NCBI GenBank assembly: GCA_017526745.1
Contig: JAFXQX010000015.1
Coordinates: forward strand, 81,899 to 145,898
Direction: 5' to 3'
Origin: Lachnospiraceae bacterium
GTDB taxonomy: Bacteria; Bacillota; Clostridia; Lachnospirales; Lachnospiraceae
Length of the DNA: 64,000 nucleotides
The notes under the pieces are model-generated. The model was not told the DNA's origin, did no database searches, and was given only the letters and a program-made list of their open reading frames with translations. Both the position numbers and the translations under genes were made by a program. Shown piece after piece: positions 43,253 to 51,277 of the stretch. The number at the start of each line of letters is the position of its first letter. Positions within the stretch are counted from its first letter, which is position 1.

Positions 43253-45496
43253 ATGCTTGAGATAGGTACGTTTTTAGGAGACAGATACGAGATCCTCGAA
43301 CTGATCGGAAGCGGGGGCATGGCCGATGTATATAAGGCCAAATGCCACAAGCTTAACAGGTTCGTTGCAATAAAAGTGTTAAAGAGCGAGTTTTCATCCG
43401 ACTCGAGTTTTGTATCCAAGTTCAAGGCCGAGGCACAGGCCGCTGCGGGTCTGATGCATCCGAACATCGTAAATGTTTACGATGTCGGCGAAGAACGTCG
43501 GATGTACTACTTTGTCATGGAGCTGGTTGAGGGCATAACGCTCAAACACTATATCGAGAAGAAGATAAGGCTTACCGCCAAAGAGGCCGTGAGCATAGCG
43601 ATCCAGGTATCCATGGGTATCGAGGCGGCACACAACAACGGGATCATTCACCGCGATATCAAGCCGCAGAACATAATCATCTCCAAGGAAGGAAAGGTTA
43701 AGGTTGCGGACTTCGGCATAGCCAAGGCTGCGACCAGCAATACCGTAACTTCCCATGCCATGGGCAGCGTTCATTACACTTCGCCCGAACAGGCACGGGG
43801 CGGATATTCCGATGCCAAATCCGATATCTATTCGATCGGTATCACTCTGTATGAAATGATTACGGGGCATGTTCCTTTTGACGGGGAGACCACGGTTGCC
43901 GTTGCGATCAAGCATATACAGGAGGAGATGCCTTCCCCGCGCGTATATGTTCCGGATGTTCCGATAAGCGTAGAGCAGATAATCGCCAAATGCTGCCAGA
44001 AGAATCCCGACAGACGCTATGCGAACGTCGGACAGCTTATCCGCGACCTTAAGCATTCGCTCACCAATCCCGATGAGGAATTTGTCGTGATCCAGGAACC
44101 CGCATCCGAAGGCGGGACCAAGAATATCACCGATGCCGAAAAGCATCAGATCAGGAAACAGACTTCCGGCATCGCACCTATTCCCGAGGCTGTCATGGAG
44201 GAGAGCGCAGCGCCTGTCGTACAGAAGGAGAGAAAGAGATCATACGAGCCCGCCCCCGATGATGAAGTGCTCGATGATGATGATTTTGAAGATGTGTTCG
44301 GGGTCAGGAACAGAAAGGGCCGTGAGAACGGCGCATCCTCAAGAGGCGCCGCTCCTTCGAGAAAACCGGCCAAGCCCGTCAAGAAGAAAAAGAGCCATCC
44401 GTCAAAGGATAATTACAGACCGAGAAAAGATGACTATTATGATGACGAGGAACTCGATGACGATGTTGATCCCAAGATGGAGAGAGTCATCACGATATTG
44501 CTTGTCATTGCGGCCATTCTTATAACAATAGGTGCCGTTGTACTGATCGGGAAGTTCTTCGGAGCCTTCTCCGGAAGCTCTTCCGACGATCCGGAAGAAC
44601 TCACCATTGAAACATCGGCAGGCACAACGACTGTTCCCGATGTTGTCGGCATGACGGTCGCGGAAGCGGGAGAAGCACTTACCCGTGCCGGACTTACCGC
44701 AAAGGCCACATATCAGGAATCAACGGAATATGAAAAGGACTACATAGTATCCCAGGATATCGAAGGAAATACACAGGTAGCTACCGGAACCGTATTGAAC
44801 CTTGTCGTATCCAGCGGCAAGATAGTAGGCGTGACCGTGCCAGACGTGGTCGGACTTACCGAAGCCGAGGCCAAGGTCAGGCTTGAAGAAGAAGGATTTG
44901 CGATGCAGAAGCAGCTTCTTGAGAGCGATACGGTTGAGAAGGGGCTCGTGATATCACAGAATCCTCTCGGCGCACAGACTGCAGCAAAGGGCAGCCCGAT
45001 AACGGTCGTCATCAGTTCAGGTACGAGCGTTGAACAGGTGACTGTACCTGACTTTACCGACATGACCGAAGAAGAGGCCAAGGTCGTCATCGAAGAGGAA
45101 GGACTGTCCATAGGAACCGTTGCAGAGGAAGACTCCGAAACGGTCGATAAGGGCAAGGTCATCTCACAGTCGCCTTCGGCCGGAGGAGTGGTTGAAAAGG
45201 GCACTGCGGTCGATCTGAAGATCAGTCTCGGTAAGAAGATCAAGACGTATTCGTGTTCCGTCGAGGTCAACTCTCCCGCAAACTTCATGGAAGGATCCGA
45301 AGCGGTCATCGTGCTTTTGTCCCCGTCCGGAGAAGAACTCGGAAGGTTTTCAACGACATCGTTCCCTTACACGGTTTCAAAGAGCGGCATCAATGATGTC
45401 TCAAGCGGCGTGATAACGATCACATACCTGTCCGCGGAAGGGACATGGGAGACAACAAGTCCCACGGCAGTGAACTTTACTGCGGAAGAGGAGTAA
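43253..45496 (+). CDS. prkC: PASTA-domain Ser/Thr protein kinase
   Basis: Membrane kinase of 747 residues that senses peptidoglycan or lipid II. The kinase domain (about 1-270) has the glycine loop GSGGMADVYKAK, Lys41 in VAIKVLK, HRDIKPQN and DFGIAKA. A long juxtamembrane segment (about 280-405) is highly charged, with an Asp run DDEVLDDDDFEDVF. One membrane helix (about 410-435) leads to three extracellular PASTA repeats (VPDVVGMTVAEAGEAL, VPDVVGLTEAEAKVRL, VPDFTDMTEEEAKVVI) and a final beta-rich domain of about 85 residues. GAGGAGAG precedes the ATG. Confidence 0.95.
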   Translation: MLEIGTFLGDRYEILELIGSGGMADVYKAKCHKLNRFVAIKVLKSEFSSDSSFVSKFKAEAQAAAGLMHPNIVNVYDVGEERRMYYFVMELVEGITLKHYIEKKIRLTAKEAVSIAIQVSMGIEAAHNNGIIHRDIKPQNIIISKEGKVKVADFGIAKAATSNTVTSHAMGSVHYTSPEQARGGYSDAKSDIYSIGITLYEMITGHVPFDGETTVAVAIKHIQEEMPSPRVYVPDVPISVEQIIAKCCQKNPDRRYANVGQLIRDLKHSLTNPDEEFVVIQEPASEGGTKNITDAEKHQIRKQTSGIAPIPEAVMEESAAPVVQKERKRSYEPAPDDEVLDDDDFEDVFGVRNRKGRENGASSRGAAPSRKPAKPVKKKKSHPSKDNYRPRKDDYYDDEELDDDVDPKMERVITILLVIAAILITIGAVVLIGKFFGAFSGSSSDDPEELTIETSAGTTTVPDVVGMTVAEAGEALTRAGLTAKATYQESTEYEKDYIVSQDIEGNTQVATGTVLNLVVSSGKIVGVTVPDVVGLTEAEAKVRLEEEGFAMQKQLLESDTVEKGLVISQNPLGAQTAAKGSPITVVISSGTSVEQVTVPDFTDMTEEEAKVVIEEEGLSIGTVAEEDSETVDKGKVISQSPSAGGVVEKGTAVDLKISLGKKIKTYSCSVEVNSPANFMEGSEAVIVLLSPSGEELGRFSTTSFPYTVSKSGINDVSSGVITITYLSAEGTWETTSPTAVNFTAEEE

Positions 45497-46368
45497 TGCA
45501 CGGGCGGATAATAAAAGGTGTCGGAGGATTCTACTTCGTCCATACCGGCGAAGGGATATATACATGCAAGGCAAAAGGCCTGTTCAGACTTGACGGCACG
45601 AAGCCTCTTGTAGGGGACGAGGTCGAACTTGATGTTATACCCGGCGAGGATATGACCGGAAGCATTACCGTTATATGCGACCGGAAGAATGAGATCACAA
45701 GACCGAATGTCGCAAACGTCGATCAGGCACTCATAATCTTTGCCCTGACGCAGCCCAAGCCCAATTTCGTAACACTCGATAAGATGATCCTGCAATATAA
45801 GGCACAGGGAATACCTGTGCTAATATGCTTTAATAAAGAGGATCTTACGGATGAGAAGGCGGTCGGGGAGGTCACATCCGATTACGGAAAGTGCGGATGC
45901 CGCCTGTTTGTGACAAGTGCCAAAGATAACGAGGGGATAGAAGAACTGACCCGGTCCCTTTACGGCCTTACAACGACTGTTGCCGGACCTTCCGGAGTCG
46001 GAAAATCATCGATCATCAACTGCCTGCTTCACGATGATAAGATGGCTACCGGAAAAATTTCCGACAAGCTTATGCGCGGGAAGCACACAACAAGGCATTC
46101 CGAGATAATACCGATAGCGGACAAATCATATATCATCGATACACCGGGGTTCGGATCGTTTGATCTGTATGATATCGATGCCGGAGACCTTTCGGGATAT
46201 TATGAGGAGTTCTCGCAGTTCCTCTCATGCCGTTTTATGCCGTGCTCACACACTCACGAGCCCGGCTGTGCCGTAAAAGAAGCCGTAGATCGCGGCGAGA
46301 TACCGCAGAGACGATATGAGAATTACGTTTATATCCTCAGCGAACTGAACAGATCAAGGAGATACTGA
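45496..46368 (+). CDS. rsgA: Ribosome small subunit-dependent GTPase
   Basis: Circularly permuted GTPase of 290 residues that aids 30S maturation. An N-terminal OB fold is followed by G4 FNKEDL before G1 GPSGVGKSS and G3 DTPGFGSF, the permuted order. The C-terminal zinc motif is CRFMPCSHTHEPGC. The start at 45496 shares a base with the kinase stop and has AAGAGGAG upstream; a longer frame from 45445 runs inside the kinase gene. The kinase-rsgA-rpe order is conserved in Firmicutes. Confidence 0.95.
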   Translation: MHGRIIKGVGGFYFVHTGEGIYTCKAKGLFRLDGTKPLVGDEVELDVIPGEDMTGSITVICDRKNEITRPNVANVDQALIIFALTQPKPNFVTLDKMILQYKAQGIPVLICFNKEDLTDEKAVGEVTSDYGKCGCRLFVTSAKDNEGIEELTRSLYGLTTTVAGPSGVGKSSIINCLLHDDKMATGKISDKLMRGKHTTRHSEIIPIADKSYIIDTPGFGSFDLYDIDAGDLSGYYEEFSQFLSCRFMPCSHTHEPGCAVKEAVDRGEIPQRRYENYVYILSELNRSRRY

Positions 46369-46370
46369 TA

Positions 46371-47045
46371 ATGCTGAAACTGTCGCCATCAATACTGGCA
46401 GCTGATTTTACGATACTCGGAGAGCAGATGTCAAAGGTCGAAGAGGGCGGATGTGATTATTTTCACTTTGACGTGATGGACGGAATGTTCGTTCCGAACA
46501 TATCATTCGGAATACCTGTGCTTGCTTCGGTGAGAAAGTTCACAAAAAAGACGCTTGATGTACATCTTATGGTACAGGATCCCGAGCGTTACATCGACAA
46601 GTTCATCGACTCCGGCGCAGATATCGTAACAGTCCATAAAGAGGCAACCGATGATGCCCTTTCGGCGCTTCGCGCTATACGCAGAAGAGGAAAGCGTGCG
46701 GGGCTTGCGATAAAACCGTATACGGATACCAAGGAGCTGATCCCGTTTTTCGGCGAAGCCGACATGTTCCTCATCATGACGGTAGAACCCGGATTCGGCG
46801 GACAAAAGTATATGGACATCTGTACGGACAAGATCAAAGCCTTAAGAGGGAGCCTTCGCGAGGCCGGTCTTGATACCGACATCCAGGTTGACGGGGGCAT
46901 CACAAGAGACAACATCAATACGGTGATCGATGCCGGTGCCAACGTCATCGTTATGGGATCATCGGTATTCTCCGGCGATATAAAAGGAAATGCCGCATAT
47001 TTTACCGAACTGTTCAGGACATACAATAAAGGAGAGATCCAATGA
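46371..47045 (+). CDS. rpe: Ribulose-phosphate 3-epimerase
   Basis: TIM-barrel enzyme of 224 residues interconverting ribulose 5- and xylulose 5-phosphate. It shows LSPSILAADF, HFDVMDGMFVPN, DVHLMVQDPE, MTVEPGFGGQKY and VDGGITRDN, all family hallmarks. In many Firmicutes the next gene is thiN; here it is instead a UbiA-type prenyltransferase overlapping by 4 bases, linking pentose-phosphate metabolism to the following cluster. Confidence 0.95.
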   Translation: MLKLSPSILAADFTILGEQMSKVEEGGCDYFHFDVMDGMFVPNISFGIPVLASVRKFTKKTLDVHLMVQDPERYIDKFIDSGADIVTVHKEATDDALSALRAIRRRGKRAGLAIKPYTDTKELIPFFGEADMFLIMTVEPGFGGQKYMDICTDKIKALRGSLREAGLDTDIQVDGGITRDNINTVIDAGANVIVMGSSVFSGDIKGNAAYFTELFRTYNKGEIQ

Positions 47046-47968
47046 AGAATTACATCAAGATCGCACGTCCCGACCACTGGGTCAAGAACGCATTCATCCT
47101 TCCGGGATCAGCCATCGCAGTGCTGCTGACTGATTTTACTTTCGCGCCGGATGTCATCATACGTTTCATTGCCGGATTTATGGCAACGTGTTTTATCGCA
47201 TCGGCAAACTATGTGATCAACGAGTGGCTTGATGCCGAGTTCGACAAGTACCATCCGACCAAAAAGAACAGACCTGTCGTATCCGAGAACATGAAGTTCT
47301 CCCTTGTCATGACCGAGTATGCTGTGCTCATCATACTCGGAGTAGTCTGCTCGCTCGCTGTCGGCAGGGTATTTTTGTACATGGAACTGTGGCTTCTTAT
47401 CATGGGAGTGCTATATAACGTTAAGCCGATAAGGACCAAGGATATCCCTTATCTTGATGTCTTATCCGAGTCTATCAACAATATGATAAGGCTTCTTCTC
47501 GGGTGGTTTATCATCACCAGTGATTTCCAGCCCCCGATAAGCATACTTATCGGATACTGGTTCGCGGGCGCATTCCTTATGGCTACAAAGCGCTTTGCGG
47601 AATACCGCATGATCGGAGATCCTTCGGTTGCAGGTCTTTACAGGAAGAGCTTCGTGCATTATTCGGAAACATCGCTTCTCGTGTCGTCATTCTTTTATGC
47701 GATGTGTGCGACATTTTTCATCGGAGTGTTCATGATCAAATACCGGATGGAATACATCATCGCCATGCCGTTTGTGTTCGGCCTGTTCTGTTTCTACCTG
47801 TATATCGCGTTCAAGCCGGATTCGGCAGTCCAGAAGCCCGAAAAGCTTTACAAGGAAAAAAAGCTTCTGGCCTACATCGCACTTCTTGTGATCATCCTTT
47901 TGATACTTACGATCGTGGATATCCCGATGCCTTCGTATTGGACAAATCCTACGCTGTTTGATGTGTGA
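47042..47968 (+). CDS. UbiA-family polyprenyl-phosphate phosphoribosyltransferase-like protein
   Basis: Membrane prenyltransferase of 308 residues with about eight helices. The N terminus IARPDHWVKN and the metal motif Asn60-x3-Asp64-x3-Asp68 followed by HPTKKNRP resemble Rv3806c-type decaprenyl-phosphate 5-phosphoribosyltransferases rather than menaquinone or heme enzymes. Those enzymes join PRPP to polyprenyl phosphate, giving a lipid-linked ribose phosphate. The overlap with rpe and the HAD phosphatase gene after it support that chemistry. The DprE1/DprE2 epimerases of the arabinan pathway are not in the window, so the product may remain a ribosyl lipid. Ubiquinone-type prenyl transfer is a less likely alternative. 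Confidence 0.75.
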   Translation: MKNYIKIARPDHWVKNAFILPGSAIAVLLTDFTFAPDVIIRFIAGFMATCFIASANYVINEWLDAEFDKYHPTKKNRPVVSENMKFSLVMTEYAVLIILGVVCSLAVGRVFLYMELWLLIMGVLYNVKPIRTKDIPYLDVLSESINNMIRLLLGWFIITSDFQPPISILIGYWFAGAFLMATKRFAEYRMIGDPSVAGLYRKSFVHYSETSLLVSSFFYAMCATFFIGVFMIKYRMEYIIAMPFVFGLFCFYLYIAFKPDSAVQKPEKLYKEKKLLAYIALLVIILLILTIVDIPMPSYWTNPTLFDV

Positions 47969-47971
47969 GCG

Positions 47972-48616
47972 ATGAACAGATCATTTGACGATTACAGCCT
48001 GTATGTTTTCGACCTTGACGGAACGCTTTACGACCAGCCGCGTCTTCGTTTTATCATGGCATCAAGGCTTATAAGATATTATGCCCTGCATCCTTTCCGG
48101 ATACGTGAACTTCTTCTGCTGTCCAAGTTCAGGAAAGTTAAGGATTCATGGACTCAGTCCTCGTCCGAGGATGACATAATAAAAGAGGTTGCAGCAGGCA
48201 GCAAAGCAGATCCGGATCTTGTATCAGCTGTCGTAAAGAGGTGGATATATGACGATCCTCTTTCGGCGCTTGTGTCCGCAGCCGACAAAAAGCTTGCCGC
48301 AGTGATAGAAAAGCTTCGGGCAAAGGGGAAGAAAGTATTCATCCTATCGGATTATCCGGCAAAAGACAAACTGGCGGCTCTTGGCGTTACGGTCGATAAA
48401 GCGTACGATCCGGATGATGCAAGGATCGATGCCTTAAAGCCTTCGCCCAAAGGCCTTATGGTGATCATGGAAGATACCGGGATCCCGGCTTCCGAAATAC
48501 TCATGATAGGAGACCGTCCCGAAAAGGACGGTGAGTGCGCAAGGGCAGCCGGCGTTGACAGCCTGATACTGCAAAGACGCATCAACAGGAGATGTTTTGA
48601 TGAGATCCAAGACTAA
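47972..48616 (+). CDS. HAD-family phosphatase
   Basis: Haloacid-dehalogenase-type hydrolase of 214 residues. Motif I is FDLDGTLYD (nucleophile Asp14, Asp16), motif II FILSDYP, motif III Lys in LKPSPKG, and motif IV GDRPEKDGECA. The helical cap inserted after motif I (about 25-100) is basic and rich in aromatic residues at its start (RLIRYYALHPFRIREL). It starts 4 bases after the UbiA gene. The likely job is removing the 5-phosphate from the lipid-linked phosphoribose made by the preceding enzyme; this is inference from position. Confidence 0.8.
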   Translation: MNRSFDDYSLYVFDLDGTLYDQPRLRFIMASRLIRYYALHPFRIRELLLLSKFRKVKDSWTQSSSEDDIIKEVAAGSKADPDLVSAVVKRWIYDDPLSALVSAADKKLAAVIEKLRAKGKKVFILSDYPAKDKLAALGVTVDKAYDPDDARIDALKPSPKGLMVIMEDTGIPASEILMIGDRPEKDGECARAAGVDSLILQRRINRRCFDEIQD

Positions 48617-49019
48617 ATATCTTGTCATACTTCATATTTTTCTTGCCGTCTATTCCATGACGGGGATCGCATCCAAGCTTGCGGCACAAAATGACTTCAT
48701 GTCATTCTGGTTCATCTTTTACTATTGTGTTGTCATGCTCGGTCTGTTTGTCTATGCGGTTGCGTGGCAGCAGATCATAAAGCATATGCCTCTCATCACG
48801 GCCTATGCGAACAGGGGTGTTACCGTCATCTGGGGCATAGTCTGGGGATACCTGTTCTTTTCGGAAGAGATCACGGTAAGGAAACTGATCGGGGCCGCAG
48901 TGATCGTGTGCGGTATCGTTTTTATCGTTACTGCCGATGCGGAAAATGAGTCTGCGGAAGACGCCGCAGGGACCGGCAGCGATCCGGAGATTGTCCCGGA
49001 GGGCAAAGAGCATGTCTGA
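48600..49019 (+). CDS. SMR/EamA-type small membrane transporter (flippase-like)
   Basis: A 139-residue protein with four membrane helices (about 7-27, 35-57, 66-88, 92-112) and an acidic tail of about 25 residues. ITAYANRGVTVIWGIVWGYLFFSEEIT matches the EamA/ArnE-F style repeat, here quoted in two parts as ITAYANRGVT and FFSEEIT. Such half-size proteins usually work as heterodimers. A second one is encoded at 54031. Together they could flip a polyprenyl-phosphate sugar across the membrane. The ATG at 48600 has AGGAG upstream and overlaps the HAD gene by 17 bases. Confidence 0.75.
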   Translation: MRSKTKYLVILHIFLAVYSMTGIASKLAAQNDFMSFWFIFYYCVVMLGLFVYAVAWQQIIKHMPLITAYANRGVTVIWGIVWGYLFFSEEITVRKLIGAAVIVCGIVFIVTADAENESAEDAAGTGSDPEIVPEGKEHV

Positions 49020-50637
49020 TAAGATGATGGCGGATAATAATATAAGACTCCTTGACTGTACTCTCAGGGACGGCGGATATTTAAACGACTGGGAATTCGG
49101 AAACAGCAATATAGTCAATATTTTCGAACGTCTTGTAAGTGCCGGGATCGATATCATCGAGACGGGTTTTCTGGATGAGAGAAGAAACTTTGATGAGAAC
49201 AGGACGATCTTTCCCGACACGGACTGCGTAGACAGGATCTACGGAAAGCTTGATAAGGGAAGTTCCATGATCGTCGGGATGATCGATTACGGCACATGCG
49301 GCATCGACCATCTCAAAGATGCCGGTGACTGCTATCTTGACGGGATCAGGGTGATCTTCAAAAAACACCGGATGCATGAGGCGATCGATTTTTGCAAACA
49401 GGTCAAGGCAAAGGGCTACAAGGTATTTGCCCAGGCCGTTTCCATCACCAGTTACAATGATGATGAACTGTCCGAGCTGATAGAACTTGTTAATGACCTG
49501 GAACCGTTTGCATTTTCACTTGTTGATACATACGGACTTCTCCACAAGGGAATGCTCCGTCACTATTTCGATCATGCATGTGCACACCTGCTGCCGACGA
49601 TCGGTATCGGATATCATGCCCATAACAATTTCCAGCTTGCATATGCCAACTGCATTGAACTTCTTGATGATCCGCCGCGAGACAGGATGCTGATCGTTGA
49701 CGGGACCCTTTACGGGATGGGGAAGAGCGCGGGAAACACACCGATCGAGCTCCTCGTTATGTACATGAACAGCCTTTATAATACCTCTTATCACAATTCT
49801 CAGATACTTGAGGCTATTGAGGTTACGATCCTGGATATGAGCCGGAAGGTCGGCTGGGGTTATTCGTTCAAGTTCTTTCTGGCGGCATCCCATGACTGTC
49901 ATCCCAACTATGTGAATTACCTGATGGACATGGGGAAGCTCTCCGTCAAGTCGATAAACGAGATACTGGGATCCCTCGAGGGAGAAAAGAAACTCTTATT
50001 TGACAGGGAATACATCAAGGACCTTTATTTCGAATACCAGAAGCAGCACTGCGCGGACTCGGACTCGGTAAGCACCTTGTTTTCCGAACTTGAAGGGCGG
50101 GATATCCTCATCATGGGGCCCGGAAAGCATATTTACAGCCAGAGGGACAGGGTCGAGGATTACCTTTCGCAGAAGAAGTGCATAACCATATCGATCAACT
50201 TTATCCCCGAAGATTATGACATCGATTATGTGTTCATGAGCAACGCAAAACGGTATGTCCAGCTGTGCAGCGCTCTTAACGAACAGAAGGAAAAATCAAA
50301 ACTGATCGCCACATCGAACATCACAAGGACTCTCGGAGAGTTTGACTATACGCTCAATTACAGCGCACTCCTTGATGAGGAAGCCCTGATGCCGGATAAT
50401 CCGCTCATCATGCTCCTGGGGCTTCTCAAGAAAGCAAAGGCATCTTCCGCAGGCCTTGCGGGATTTGACGGCTATCGCGAAACATCGGTGTCGAATTACG
50501 TAAATCCCAATATGGAGTATTCATACAGCAGCACCGAAGCGGACAACATCAACCATGATACGGTAAGATCCATCAGGAAACTGGAACTGCCGTTTACGCC
50601 GGTGTTTGTGACGGAGAGTATATATGAGAAACTGTGA
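49012..50637 (+). CDS. DRE-TIM aldolase-like protein with extra C-terminal domain
   Basis: A 541-residue protein. The N-terminal HMGL-type barrel (about 1-280) has LLDCTLRDGGYLNDW (DRE motif variant), IIETGFLDE, VDTYGLLH, GYHAHNNFQLAYAN (metal His pair) and GTLYGMGKSAGNT, close to 4-hydroxy-2-oxovalerate-aldolase-like enzymes found in polysaccharide loci. A linker leads to a Rossmann-like C-terminal domain (about 360-480; DILIMGPGKHI, DYVFMSNAKRYVQL) of unknown role. The start at 49012 has GGAGG upstream and overlaps the transporter gene by 8 bases. The ThDP enzyme and phosphatase next door suggest joint synthesis of an unusual sugar or acyl substituent. Confidence 0.75.
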   Translation: MSDKMMADNNIRLLDCTLRDGGYLNDWEFGNSNIVNIFERLVSAGIDIIETGFLDERRNFDENRTIFPDTDCVDRIYGKLDKGSSMIVGMIDYGTCGIDHLKDAGDCYLDGIRVIFKKHRMHEAIDFCKQVKAKGYKVFAQAVSITSYNDDELSELIELVNDLEPFAFSLVDTYGLLHKGMLRHYFDHACAHLLPTIGIGYHAHNNFQLAYANCIELLDDPPRDRMLIVDGTLYGMGKSAGNTPIELLVMYMNSLYNTSYHNSQILEAIEVTILDMSRKVGWGYSFKFFLAASHDCHPNYVNYLMDMGKLSVKSINEILGSLEGEKKLLFDREYIKDLYFEYQKQHCADSDSVSTLFSELEGRDILIMGPGKHIYSQRDRVEDYLSQKKCITISINFIPEDYDIDYVFMSNAKRYVQLCSALNEQKEKSKLIATSNITRTLGEFDYTLNYSALLDEEALMPDNPLIMLLGLLKKAKASSAGLAGFDGYRETSVSNYVNPNMEYSYSSTEADNINHDTVRSIRKLELPFTPVFVTESIYEKL

Positions 50638-51277
50638 GCTTGTCATATTCGATCTTGACGGAACGCTTCTCGATACTTCCGAAGGTATCAAAAAGTCTGT
50701 CGGATACGTGATAGATTCGCTGAATCTTCCGAAGATCACGGATGACGTTTTAAGGACATTCATAGGACCGCCGATGCAAAGATCGTTTGAACGGGTATTC
50801 GGGATGAACAGCGATGATGCCATGAAGGCGGCTGATATGTTCAGAGACAGATACAAGGATGGCGATGTTCTCCTGGCAAGACCGTATGACGGCATATTTG
50901 AGACTATAGAAGAACTGGAAAGGGCCGGGATCAAAACAGCGGTGGCTACATATAAGCGCCAGGATTATGCGGATATAATACTTGAACATTTCGGATTCGA
51001 CAGGGCAGTGGATGCGATATGCGGATCCGATTTTGAAGGAAAGCTCTCCAAGAAAGACATCATAAAGAATGCGATCGATGTTCTCGGGGTATCCGACATC
51101 AGCCGGGCCGTCATGGTGGGGGACAGCGATAATGATGCGCAAGGCGCCGCAGAACTGGGCATAGCGTTCATAGGTGTTACATACGGTTTCGGATTTGCCG
51201 GAAAAGCTGATGTGGATGCTTTTCCGAATATAGGGTGTGCTTCTTCCTGCAAAGAGATAACAGGGTGTGTGATATGA
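50624..51277 (+). CDS. HAD-family phosphatase (phosphoglycolate phosphatase-like)
   Basis: Hydrolase of 217 residues: FDLDGTLLDTSEG (Asp10, Asp12), a four-helix cap with IGPPMQRSFERVFG, motif II VATYKRQ, motif III Lys in GKLSKKDII, and motif IV MVGDSDNDAQGA. Length and cap fit the Gph/PpaX group. It overlaps the aldolase gene by 14 bases and the ThDP enzyme gene by 4. In this setting it probably dephosphorylates a sugar-phosphate intermediate; substrate is not readable from sequence. Confidence 0.85.
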   Translation: MRNCELVIFDLDGTLLDTSEGIKKSVGYVIDSLNLPKITDDVLRTFIGPPMQRSFERVFGMNSDDAMKAADMFRDRYKDGDVLLARPYDGIFETIEELERAGIKTAVATYKRQDYADIILEHFGFDRAVDAICGSDFEGKLSKKDIIKNAIDVLGVSDISRAVMVGDSDNDAQGAAELGIAFIGVTYGFGFAGKADVDAFPNIGCASSCKEITGCVI

